From Lentzea cavernae (GTDB lineage Bacteria; Actinomycetota; Actinomycetes; Mycobacteriales; Pseudonocardiaceae): 64,000 nt of DNA. Each line of letters starts with the position of its first letter. Positions within the stretch are counted from its first letter, which is position 1. Under the pieces are notes generated by a model. The model searched no databases. It worked only from the letters and a program-made list of their open reading frames with translations, and was not told where the DNA came from. Of this stretch, positions 35,632-43,549 are shown piece by piece. The DNA lies in contig NZ_BNAR01000005.1 in the NCBI RefSeq assembly GCF_014653695.1, positions 372,001 through 436,000 of the forward strand. Direction: 5' to 3'. The translations under genes and the position numbers were made by a program.

Positions 35632-35935
35632 GGTGTTCCTTCCTCCCCACCCGAATCTCGAGCGGGACGCCGGTCCTCGGCTTCCCCCGCCGGCGAACCC
35701 CAACCACCGAACTCGCCACAACCGCTCCGGGTTTGTTGCCCGCACGACGGGGAATCCGATGCCGAGGCGTGCGGGCGACCGCCGCTCTCACCGATGACCC
35801 CAGACCCCGGCGTCGGCAACCGGCACCGGAGGTGCAGCCGTCGTCACCACCGAACGCGGGCACCCGTCTTCGACGCGGACAGCGATTCCGGAAGTACTGC
35901 GCGTCAGTGCGGCACTGGGCTGGCGCTTCCTCGTC
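35632..35935. promoter_or_regulatory. Gap with a sigma-B-like promoter for the AI-2E permease
   Basis: GTTT at 35731-35734 and GGGAAT at 35750-35755, 15 bases apart, resemble the actinobacterial sigma-B-type pattern GTTT-N14-16-GGGTAT on the plus strand. This fits the stress setting. Transcription would start near 35765. The frame of the downstream permease is open from 35798 and encodes family-like residues without a normal start. Confidence 0.4.
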
Positions 35936-37021
35936 GTGGTGGCCTCCCTCTACGTGATCGGCTTCATCTTCGGCAGGCTGGCATCACTGGTGGTGCCGCT
36001 CGCGATCGCGTTGCTGCTGGCGGCCTTGCTCGCCCCGGCGGTCGGTTTCCTCATGTCGAAGCGGTTTCCGCGAGGTCTCGCGACGGTCGTCGTGCTCGTC
36101 GGTGGCCTCGCCGTGTTCGGTGGCCTGCTCACGTTCGTCGTGACGACGTTCGTCAACGGCGTGCCGGACCTGGCGGCGCAACTGGTCCGCAGCGTCGACA
36201 AGGTGTCCAGCTGGCTCCTCAGCGGCCCGCTGCACCTCAGCGAGACGCAGCTGCGCGAGTTCGCCGACCGGTTCGTGAAAACGTTGCAGGACAACCAGTC
36301 CGGCATCACGTCGAGTGCGATCACCACGGCCGCGACAGTCGGCACGACCCTCGTCGAGATGCTGCTCGTCCTGTTCGCACTCGCGTTCTTCCTCTACGAC
36401 GGACCGCGGATCTGGCAGTTCCTCCTCCGCGCCGTCCCCACCGGCCCCCGCCGCAGGGTGGACGTCGCGGGCAGGCGCAGTCTCGCCGCGCTCGTCAGCT
36501 ACGTCCGGGCGACCGGAGCTGTCGCCGTGGTCGACGCGCTCGGCATCGGCATCGGACTGGCCGTGCTCGGCGTACCCCTGGCGGTTCCGCTGGCAGCGCT
36601 GGTGTTCATCGGCGCGTTCGTCCCGATCTTCGGGGCGGTGGTGGCGGGTGGCGTTGCCGTCCTCGTCGCGCTCGTCGCGAACGGACCGGTGACCGCGGTG
36701 ATCGTCCTGGCCATCGTGATCGCGGTGAACCAGTTGGAAAGCCATGTCCTGCAACCGTTCCTGCTGGGACGCGCGGTGAAGCTGCACCCCCTGGCGGTGG
36801 TGCTGGCCATCGCGGGCGGACTCCTCGTCGCGGGCATCGCCGGCGCGTTGCTCGCGGTACCGCTGCTGGCGGTGCTCAACTCCGCGATCCGTTCCCTGCT
36901 CAGCGATGCCGACGAGCACGTGGCACCCGCCGACGTGCACACCAGCCAGCCCGAGGAGTCCGGACCGGACGAACCCGGACTGGACACCGAAGCCGACACC
37001 ACACCCGGAGCAGGTAGATGA
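35936..37021 (+). CDS. AI-2E family transporter
   Basis: The product is an AI-2E (TqsA/YdiK-like) permease with about seven or eight membrane helices (LVVPLAIALLLAALLAPAVG, VVVLVGGLAVFGGLLTFVV, LAALVFIGAFVPIFGAVVAG) and the family motif NQLESHVLQPFLLGRAVKLH. The GTG at 35936 gives 361 residues but cuts into the first helix. The frame upstream (TAIPEVLRVSAALGWRFLVV) looks like the true N-terminus yet has no ATG, GTG or TTG back to the stop at 35795-35797. A frameshift near the start or a CTG start is possible. The role may be export or proton/sodium transport. The stop overlaps the desaturase ATG by four bases. Confidence 0.85.
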   Translation: MVASLYVIGFIFGRLASLVVPLAIALLLAALLAPAVGFLMSKRFPRGLATVVVLVGGLAVFGGLLTFVVTTFVNGVPDLAAQLVRSVDKVSSWLLSGPLHLSETQLREFADRFVKTLQDNQSGITSSAITTAATVGTTLVEMLLVLFALAFFLYDGPRIWQFLLRAVPTGPRRRVDVAGRRSLAALVSYVRATGAVAVVDALGIGIGLAVLGVPLAVPLAALVFIGAFVPIFGAVVAGGVAVLVALVANGPVTAVIVLAIVIAVNQLESHVLQPFLLGRAVKLHPLAVVLAIAGGLLVAGIAGALLAVPLLAVLNSAIRSLLSDADEHVAPADVHTSQPEESGPDEPGLDTEADTTPGAGR

Positions 37022-38058
37022 CCTCGACCCACGACGTGCTGACGGAGACGGCGGACCGTCCCCGCGGCAGTGATTTCGCCCGTCTGACCAAAGAACTCAA
37101 AGCAGCGGGCCTGCTCGACCGCCGCCGCGGGTACTACGCGCTGCGCATGACGATCAACGGCGTCCTGCTCGGCGCGATCGCGGTGACGTTCGCCTGGCTC
37201 GGCGACTCCTGGTGGCAGGTGCTGCTCGCCGTCGCCCTGGCCTTCGCCTCGACGCAGCTGGCGTTCATCGGGCACGACGCGGGGCACCGGCAGATCTTCC
37301 GCAGCCACCGCCACAACGACGTGGTCGGGCACCTGCACGGCAGCCTCACCGGCATCAGCTACCAGTGGTGGGTCGCCAAGCACAACCGCCACCACGCCAA
37401 CCCCAACCACGAGGACCACGATCCCGACATCGAGATCCACGCCCTCGCCTTCAGCCGCGCCCAGGCCAGGAGCAAGCGCGGCCTGAACGCCTGGATCACC
37501 CGGCGCCAGGCGTTCCTGTTCTTCCCGCTGCTGCTCGCCGAAGCCGCCGTGCTGCGGATCTCCGGCATCGTCGCCCTGTGCCGCAAAGAACTGCGCAACC
37601 CGTGGCGCGAGGCCGCGCTGCAGATCGTGCCGCTGGTGGCCTACCTGGTGGCGGTCTTCGTGGTCCTCTCCCCGCTCAAGGCCGTCGTCTTCATCGCGGT
37701 GCACCAAGGGTTGATGGGCGTGTACCTCGGCTGCTCGTTCGCTCCCAACCACAAGGGAATGCCGATCATCACCGGCGAACAACGCCTCGACCACCTCCAC
37801 AAGCAGGTGCTCACCTCCCGCAACGTCACGGGCGGCCGCTGGGTCGACGCGCTGCTCGGCGGACTCAACCACCAGATCGAGCACCACCTCTACCCGCACA
37901 TGCCCCGCCCCAACCTGCGCCACGCGCAGCCCGTCGTCGAGAACTTCTGCGAGCGGCACGGGATCCCGTACAGCAAAACGACCATGATTCGTTCGTACGC
38001 CGAGGTTCTGCGTCACCTGCACGACGCTGGTGCGCCGCTGCGCGGCACCGCACGATGA
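37018..38058 (+). CDS. Membrane fatty acid desaturase
   Basis: The 346-residue product has the three His boxes of membrane acyl desaturases: HDAGH (around 90), HNRHH (around 122) and QIEHH (around 285), which bind the di-iron centre. Hydrophobic helices lie between (GVLLGAIAVTFAWLG, IVPLVAYLVAVFVVLSPLKA). The QxxHH third box resembles front-end or DesA3-like enzymes, but the regiochemistry cannot be read. Translational coupling to the permease suggests a joint membrane response, for example to cold, with the cold shock gene nearby. Confidence 0.9.
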   Translation: MTSTHDVLTETADRPRGSDFARLTKELKAAGLLDRRRGYYALRMTINGVLLGAIAVTFAWLGDSWWQVLLAVALAFASTQLAFIGHDAGHRQIFRSHRHNDVVGHLHGSLTGISYQWWVAKHNRHHANPNHEDHDPDIEIHALAFSRAQARSKRGLNAWITRRQAFLFFPLLLAEAAVLRISGIVALCRKELRNPWREAALQIVPLVAYLVAVFVVLSPLKAVVFIAVHQGLMGVYLGCSFAPNHKGMPIITGEQRLDHLHKQVLTSRNVTGGRWVDALLGGLNHQIEHHLYPHMPRPNLRHAQPVVENFCERHGIPYSKTTMIRSYAEVLRHLHDAGAPLRGTAR

Positions 38059-38379
38059 CCGGCACGAGGAGACTCTGGACGAACCTGTTCCTGGAGCCGG
38101 TACCCGCACCTCGCGTTCCGCCGGAGCACTGAACCATCCCCGACGCTCGTGACCACCCGAGGCGCAGCGCACGAAACGGGTGGGAACCAGACCGGTTCCG
38201 CATGGAGTACTGTCCTCGGCAGTTGGGGTTCCAGTTGCCGGCATCCAGCCGCCGCGGGCCCTGATCCAACTCGGCTCGGCGCTGTCGCGTCCGGTCGGAG
38301 ATGGGAGCACCGGCTTGCCGCCGGATCGCCCGTTCTTCCCCTCACCCTCCCGAATCATCTGGAGCGAGTGGGTGCTCGC
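38059..38379. other. Intergenic region with a GGAACC dyad
   Basis: No gene is supported between the desaturase and the small gene before cspA. GGAACC (38183-38188) and GGTTCC (38194-38199) form a short inverted repeat. It may belong to the promoter of the small protein-cold shock unit. Confidence 0.35.
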
Positions 38380-38661
38380 ATGACACGAACCACGCAGATC
38401 GGCCGGCCGAGCAGTGCCGCGGCCGACTTCGCTCAAGCCCGGCTCGCCGCCGACGAAGCGGAAGCCGTTCAGCAACGGCAAGCGGCGCAACGCGTCGCGG
38501 AGCACTGCCACGACGCGCAGGACTGCCTCGACCTGCTGGCGATGCTGGGCCTGTCCGGCCTGCAGCCGCGTGCCGCGCATCCGATGCGGGACGAACCGAT
38601 CGACCTGACCTTCCCGGCGGCGCTCGGCGTGCACCGGACGACCGAGGGAGCACTTCGATGA
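38380..38661 (+). CDS. Small hypothetical protein coupled to the cold shock gene
   Basis: The 93-residue product is helical and Ala/Gln-rich ([20 protein letters not shown] and [20 protein letters not shown]). No family is recognised. Its TGA overlaps the ATG of the cold shock gene by four bases. The ATG at 38380 is used; a GTG at 38368 is possible. Confidence 0.6.
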   Translation: MTRTTQIGRPSSAAADFAQARLAADEAEAVQQRQAAQRVAEHCHDAQDCLDLLAMLGLSGLQPRAAHPMRDEPIDLTFPAALGVHRTTEGALR

Positions 38662-38861
38662 CTCAGGGAACCGTGAAGTGGTTCAACGGCAGCAAGGGGT
38701 TCGGTTTCATCGCCCCTGAGGACGGCGGACCGGACGTCTTCGTGCACCACTCCGAGGTCCACGAGTACGCCTACCAGGGCATACCGGAGAACCAGGCGGT
38801 GGAGTTCGAGATCCAGCAGGGCGACCGGGGGCCACAGGCCAAATCGGTCCGGCTTCTCTGA
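38658..38861 (+). CDS. Cold shock domain protein
   Basis: The 67-residue product is a complete CspA-type fold: [20 protein letters not shown] with RNP1 (KGFGFI) and VFVHHSEV as RNP2. It binds single-stranded RNA/DNA and melts RNA structure. It is translationally coupled to the small upstream gene and closed by a strong hairpin. Confidence 0.95.
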   Translation: MTQGTVKWFNGSKGFGFIAPEDGGPDVFVHHSEVHEYAYQGIPENQAVEFEIQQGDRGPQAKSVRLL

Positions 38862-38877
38862 CGGGACAAGGGATCGG

Positions 38878-38907
38878 GAAGCGGGCCACCGCCAGGTGGC
38901 CCGCTTC
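38878..38907 (+). terminator. Strong hairpin terminator after the cold shock gene
   Basis: GAAGCGGGCCACC at 38878-38890 pairs perfectly with GGTGGCCCGCTTC at 38895-38907 (13-bp stem, GCCA loop), followed by a short pyrimidine run, 16 bases after the stop codon. Confidence 0.8.
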
Positions 38908-39095
38908 TTCCGTGTGCGGGACCGGTCGGGATCAGTCCACTTCGGACAGATCTGTCGAACCGCGCCGGGAGCGTGCACATCGGCGTCAGTGGGCAGGCTG
39001 GTCTCCTGCAAGACCGTCAGGTGACGAACAAGGGTGTCCTCGGACGACGGGTGCGGTCCGCAGCCGCAGGTGGCACGCGGCAGTACTGTCGTCCC

Positions 39096-39323
39096 ATGAC
39101 TGATGCGCAAGGCGGCCCCACCCTCGGTCCCACGTTGTCCGAGTGGATCAGCGCTCGCGAGGAGACCGAACGGCACCTGGCGGCAGCCGGCTCACCGGTC
39201 GACGTGACGTGGGTGCAGCGACTCGCGGACCTGCTCGCCACCGAGAGGTCGTGGCAGGACCAGTACACCGATCTGCTCGCCCTGGGCAGCGCCGGCGGCC
39301 ACTTCCCGTCTTCGAACCGCTGA
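39096..39323 (+). CDS. Small hypothetical protein
   Basis: The 75-residue product (LSEWISAREETERHLAAAG, VTWVQRLADLLATERSWQDQ) is short, acidic and helical, without signal or membrane segment. No family is recognised. It precedes the AfsR/SARP regulator on the same strand with about 280 bases between. Confidence 0.55.
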   Translation: MTDAQGGPTLGPTLSEWISAREETERHLAAAGSPVDVTWVQRLADLLATERSWQDQYTDLLALGSAGGHFPSSNR

Positions 39324-39601
39324 GCCGCTGGCCCTGATGTTCTTCGCGGCGGCCGAGGTCACCGCCTGCGGCACGTGCCGCGCCGGATCTGTCGCAAGTG
39401 GACCAGGAGGTCGGCGACGCCGGACCTGCCGAGCCGGACCCGCCACCCGTGTTGCGCCGACTGGGAACGAACGCGGCCGGATTCAGTGCTCGCCCTGATG
39501 GCCTCGGCGCGGCCAAGCGAGAAACATGGGGTGTTCAGGCGCGCACGACTAACCGGCACCGGCCGGCGTGCGCGACCGTGAACGACCAGGGGGCACGTGG
39601 C

Positions 39602-42379
39602 ATGGAATTTCGCCTGTTCGGGGAGATGCAGGTGTGGGCGGCGGGGCGGCTGCTCGACGTGGGGGCACCGCGTCAGCAGGCTGTGCTGGCGGCTCTGGTG
39701 ATCGACGCCGGACACCCCGTCCCGATCGAGACGCTCGTGGACCGGGTCTGGGGCGAGGATCCACCGGAACAGGCGCGCAACGTCCTCTACTCGCACCTGA
39801 GCCGGATCCGGCAGCTGGTCAGGCAGGCCGGTGCCACCGGCATCCCCCGGCTCAACAGCGGCTACCTCCTGCAGGTCGACCCGGACGCGGTCGACCTGCA
39901 CCGGTTCGTCCGGCTGGCTGTTCAGGGCAGGGACGCCCGGCTGCCGGACGCCGAGAGGTCGGAGGCGCTGACCGAGGCGTTGCGGCTGTGGAGCGGCACG
40001 CCGCTCGCGGGTGTCTGCGGCGACTGGCCGGACCAGGTCCGCGAGGTCTGGGGCCGCAGGAGGCTCGACGCGGCCGTGCACTGGGGCGAGGTGGAGCTGC
40101 GGCTCGGCCGCCCGGAACCGGTGATCGACACGATCTCCGAGCTCGTCGCGGTGTACCCGCTGGCAGAGCCGTTGGAGGTGCTGCTCATCCGGGCGCTGCA
40201 CGAGACCGGCCGAAGCGCTGAAGCCGTCGACCGGTACGCCACCGTGCGCAAGCGGCTCGCCGACCAGCTCGGTACCGAGCCCGGCCCGCGGCTGCAGGAG
40301 CTGCACGGCGAAATCCTGCGCCGCGAACGGCCGTCCTCCAGCCGTCCCCGTCCCAGATCGGTTCCCGCGCAGCTCCCCGCCGACACGCCGGGGTTCGCCG
40401 GACGCGAAGCGGATCTGAGCCGGCTGGACGCCCTGCTCGACGGCCGGTCGGCGGCGACCTCGGTCGTGGTGCTGTCCGGGACCGCCGGTGTCGGCAAGAG
40501 CACGCTGGCCGTTCACTGGGCGCACGCGGCGAGCCGGCACTTCCCCGACGGCCGGCTGTACGTGAACCTCAGGGGCTTCGACCCGGCGGGGTCACCGGTC
40601 ACCGCCGCCGAAGCGATGCGCGGGTTCCTCGAAGCGCTGGAGGTTCCCCAGGACCGGATCCCCTCCAGCCTGGAGGCACAGGCCGGGCTGTACCGGAGCC
40701 TGTTGTCCGGGCGGGAGGTCCTGGTGGTGCTGGACAACGCGCGTGACGCGGGCCAGGTCCGTCCCCTGCTGCCCGGCACCCCCGGCTGCACGGTGCTGGT
40801 GACCAGCCGCGACCAGTTGCTCGGTCTGGCCGTGGCCGGTGCTCACCTGGTCGAGGTCGGCCTGTTCGACGACACCGAGTCGCACGCGATGCTCGTGGCC
40901 CGCCTGGGCACTGGCAGCGTCGCCGCCGAACCGGACGCCGTGCGCGAGATCATCGGTCTCTGCGCGCGTCTCCCCTTGGCGCTGGCCGTCGTCGCGGCCC
41001 GCGCGGCGGGGCATCCCCGCTTCCGCCTCGGCGCGCTGGCCGCGCAGTTGCGGGACGCACGCGGTCGCCTCGACGAGTTCGCCAGTGCCGACTCGGCCAC
41101 CGACCCCCGTGCGGTGTTCTCGTGGTCCTACCTCCGCCTGACTCCGGTGGCGGGCAGGCTGTTCCGCCTGCTGGGCCTGCACGCCGGTCCCGAGATCGGG
41201 ACGCCCGCGGCGGCCAGTCTCGCCGCGCTGCCCGCCGGCAAGGCCCGCCCGGTGCTCGCCGAACTCACCAGGGCGCACCTGGTCTCCGAGCCCTCCCCCG
41301 GCCGCTACACGTGCCACGACCTGCTGCGCGCCTACGCGGCTGAGCTGGCCGAGTCCGAGGAGACGGAGGCTGAACGGGAACTGGCGGTTCGCCGGCTGCT
41401 GGCCCACTACTCCCACACCGCCTACCACGCGGACGGGTTCCTCGGTCCGCGCCGCGAGGTGCCGCCGCCGCTGGCCCCCCTGCCTCCTGGCGCCGAGCCG
41501 GAACCGATGCTGCGCCGCGAGCAGGCCCTCGCCTGGTTCAAGGCCGAGCACCGCAACCTCGTGACGGCCGTCCACCAGGACGCCACCTTCGACGGCGAGG
41601 TGACGGACCTCGTTCGCTGGGTGCAGCTCTTCCTGGAGATGCAGGGGCACTGGCACGACGAGCTGGAAGTGCTCTCCGCCGCACTGGACGCCGCGCTGCG
41701 GCTGGGCGACGGGCGAAAACAGGCCTTCGCACTGTGTCAACTGGGCCGCACCCACATCTGGTTCGGCAGGCACACCGACGCCGGCCGGGACCTCCGGGCC
41801 GCGCTGGAGCTCTACCGGGCGGTGGGCGACACCGTCGGACAGGCCTACGCCCACTACTCCCTCGCGTGGCTGCTCGACCGTCAGACGGCCGTCGACGACG
41901 CGCTCGAGTGCGCCGAGAGGGCACTGGACCTGTTCCGCGGCGCCGGGCACCAGGCCGGGCAGGCGAAGTCCCTCAACGCCGTCGGCTGGTTCCACACCCT
42001 GCTCGGCCGGCACCAGGCCGCACTCGGCTACTGCCGCGAAGCTCTCGCACTGCAGGAACATCTCGGCGACCACCTCGCCGCCGCCCAGACGTTGCACAGC
42101 ATCGGCTACATCCACGCGCAGCTGGGCGACGACGACCAGGCGGTCGCCGGCTACCGCGCCGCAGCCGGCCTGCTGCACCGGCACGGATATCCCGTCACCG
42201 AGGCACGGATACTGATCGAGCTCGCCGACCTCCACCACAGCCGCGGCGACGTCGCGTCCGCCCGTGCCGGTTGGCAACGCGCGCAGGACGTCCTCACCCA
42301 ACTCGCCCACCCCGAGGCCGACGCGGTGCGGGCACGGCTGGCCCACGTGCACCGCAGGCAGTCCGGCGCGGACCACTGA
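39602..42379 (+). CDS. AfsR/SARP-family regulator (DNA-binding, BTAD, NB-ARC, TPR)
   Basis: From the ATG at 39602 the product has 925 residues. An OmpR-like DNA-binding domain (MEFRLFGEMQVWAAGRLLDV, then ARNVLYSHLSRIRQLV) and a bacterial transcription activation domain reach about residue 240. An NB-ARC ATPase follows, with Walker A GTAGVGKST at about 293-301 and VLVVLDNARDAGQVRPLLPG as Walker B. TPR repeats (QAYAHYSLAWLLDRQTAVDD and others) fill the C-terminus. These regulators activate secondary-metabolite clusters. The frame is open to 39398, but only the ATG start gives the family N-terminus. It probably controls the lectin/radical SAM locus just downstream. Confidence 0.9.
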   Translation: MEFRLFGEMQVWAAGRLLDVGAPRQQAVLAALVIDAGHPVPIETLVDRVWGEDPPEQARNVLYSHLSRIRQLVRQAGATGIPRLNSGYLLQVDPDAVDLHRFVRLAVQGRDARLPDAERSEALTEALRLWSGTPLAGVCGDWPDQVREVWGRRRLDAAVHWGEVELRLGRPEPVIDTISELVAVYPLAEPLEVLLIRALHETGRSAEAVDRYATVRKRLADQLGTEPGPRLQELHGEILRRERPSSSRPRPRSVPAQLPADTPGFAGREADLSRLDALLDGRSAATSVVVLSGTAGVGKSTLAVHWAHAASRHFPDGRLYVNLRGFDPAGSPVTAAEAMRGFLEALEVPQDRIPSSLEAQAGLYRSLLSGREVLVVLDNARDAGQVRPLLPGTPGCTVLVTSRDQLLGLAVAGAHLVEVGLFDDTESHAMLVARLGTGSVAAEPDAVREIIGLCARLPLALAVVAARAAGHPRFRLGALAAQLRDARGRLDEFASADSATDPRAVFSWSYLRLTPVAGRLFRLLGLHAGPEIGTPAAASLAALPAGKARPVLAELTRAHLVSEPSPGRYTCHDLLRAYAAELAESEETEAERELAVRRLLAHYSHTAYHADGFLGPRREVPPPLAPLPPGAEPEPMLRREQALAWFKAEHRNLVTAVHQDATFDGEVTDLVRWVQLFLEMQGHWHDELEVLSAALDAALRLGDGRKQAFALCQLGRTHIWFGRHTDAGRDLRAALELYRAVGDTVGQAYAHYSLAWLLDRQTAVDDALECAERALDLFRGAGHQAGQAKSLNAVGWFHTLLGRHQAALGYCREALALQEHLGDHLAAAQTLHSIGYIHAQLGDDDQAVAGYRAAAGLLHRHGYPVTEARILIELADLHHSRGDVASARAGWQRAQDVLTQLAHPEADAVRARLAHVHRRQSGADH

Positions 42380-42499
42380 TCCGGGGCTGCCGGGCCCCGC
42401 AAGGTTTCCACAAGGTCGCCGAGCAGATCAGCACGACATGGTGGCACCTCCAGACGCAGTGATCTGGACATCCACCACCGCAGGCCTTCAAGGAGAGTC

Positions 42500-43138
42500 A
42501 TGCGAAATCTCCGAGCTCACCTCATCGGCGTCGCCGGTGCGCTCGCCCTTCTGCTCCCCGCTCTGGGCGCGTCCGCGTCGGGCGCGGTCGGCGTCGCCCA
42601 GTCGCCGCCCGCGGACACCGGCAGCGGTGTCCAGGGCAAGTCGGGCGGGGTCGGGGTGGCCGCCGTGTACGGCCCCTTCAACGTCCGCGCCCAGAACAGC
42701 AACAAGTGCCTGGACGTCTCAGGTGGCACCGGGTCCACCGGCAACGGCGCCGGCGCGATCATCTGGGACTGCTACGGCCCCGCGCAGACCAACCAGCAGT
42801 GGTACTTCCAGGAGACCGGCGACCCGTTCGTGTACAACCTGGTGGCCCGGCACAGCAACAAGTGCCTGGACATCGCGGGCGGTACGGCCGCCGTGCACAA
42901 CGGTGCCCCGGCGCAGCAGTGGGGTTGCCTGGGGTACTACCAGACCAACCAGAAGTGGTACCTGTCCAGCTACTCCGCCAACGGAATGACGATCTACAAG
43001 CTGACGGCGATGCACAGCGGGAAGTGCCTCGACGTGACCGGCGGCACCGGCTCGATCACCAATGGCATCCCCGTCCAGCAGTGGCAGTGCCTGGGCGACG
43101 TGCAGACCAACCAGCGCTGGTACCTGACCGCTCCGTGA
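42500..43138 (+). CDS. Secreted ricin-type beta-trefoil lectin
   Basis: The 212-residue product has a Sec signal (LIGVAGALALLLPALGASAS) and a single beta-trefoil with three related repeats (SNKCLDVSGGTGSTGNGAGA, NKCLDIAGGT, GKCLDVTGGTG), each with a QxW motif (NQQWYF, NQKWYL, NQRWYL). Such CBM13-like modules bind galactose- or xylose-type sugars. It carries no enzyme domain. It follows the SARP gene by 120 bases. Confidence 0.92.
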   Translation: MRNLRAHLIGVAGALALLLPALGASASGAVGVAQSPPADTGSGVQGKSGGVGVAAVYGPFNVRAQNSNKCLDVSGGTGSTGNGAGAIIWDCYGPAQTNQQWYFQETGDPFVYNLVARHSNKCLDIAGGTAAVHNGAPAQQWGCLGYYQTNQKWYLSSYSANGMTIYKLTAMHSGKCLDVTGGTGSITNGIPVQQWQCLGDVQTNQRWYLTAP

Positions 43139-43154
43139 CTCCTTCCGCTGAGTT

Positions 43155-43190
43155 GGCCATCGGCCGGCCCGCCCACGCCGGCCGATGGCC
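43155..43190 (+). terminator. Perfect 14-bp hairpin after the lectin gene
   Basis: GGCCATCGGCCGGC at 43155-43168 pairs perfectly with GCCGGCCGATGGCC at 43177-43190 (8-base loop). It lies 16 bases after the lectin stop, separating its transcript from the radical SAM unit or attenuating read-through. Confidence 0.75.
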
Positions 43191-43246
43191 CCGGCGCCGC
43201 TCCCCCAAGTCCACAGCAGACAGCCGACGACCCGAGGGTGGTTCCC

Positions 43247-43549
43247 ATGAACGAGATCAGCCCCGAAGACCTCACGAAGTTCTGCCAGGAGGTGGCGGAG
43301 CTCAGGGAGAGGCTCACCAGCGAGCCGCAGCGGAAGCTGCTCGACAACATCCTCGGCCTCGCCTGGGCCTTCTCCACGAAGCAGCAGCCCCTGACCACCG
43401 GCTTCGACGGCTGCTTCACAGCGGACGAAGCCGGGCTGCTCCTGGCCTACGACCTGGGTGACTCCGGCACCGGGACGAAGCTGATCCAGGCGGTCTCGGA
43501 CGGCCCGGTCTTCATCAGCGCCAAAGTGATCGGCCACCTGATCAAATGA
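43247..43549 (+). CDS. 100-residue protein coupled to the radical SAM gene; candidate RiPP precursor or partner
   Basis: From the ATG at 43247, nine bases behind GAGGG, the product has 100 residues: an amphipathic helical start (SPEDLTKFCQEVAELRERLT, PQRKLLDNILGLAWAF), then TTGFDGCFTADEAGLL and a C-terminal part DGPVFISAKVIGHLIK. The N-terminal half faintly resembles Nif11/NHLP-type leader helices. The TGA overlaps the ATG of the radical SAM gene. Position and size fit a precursor peptide or a recognition partner. No core motif is obvious, so the role is an inference. Confidence 0.6.
   Translation: MNEISPEDLTKFCQEVAELRERLTSEPQRKLLDNILGLAWAFSTKQQPLTTGFDGCFTADEAGLLLAYDLGDSGTGTKLIQAVSDGPVFISAKVIGHLIK

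Noticed and set aside
42500-43138. Lectin as part of the xylan enzymes
   Set aside because: It has no catalytic domain and lies 6 kb from the cluster, directly behind the SARP gene.
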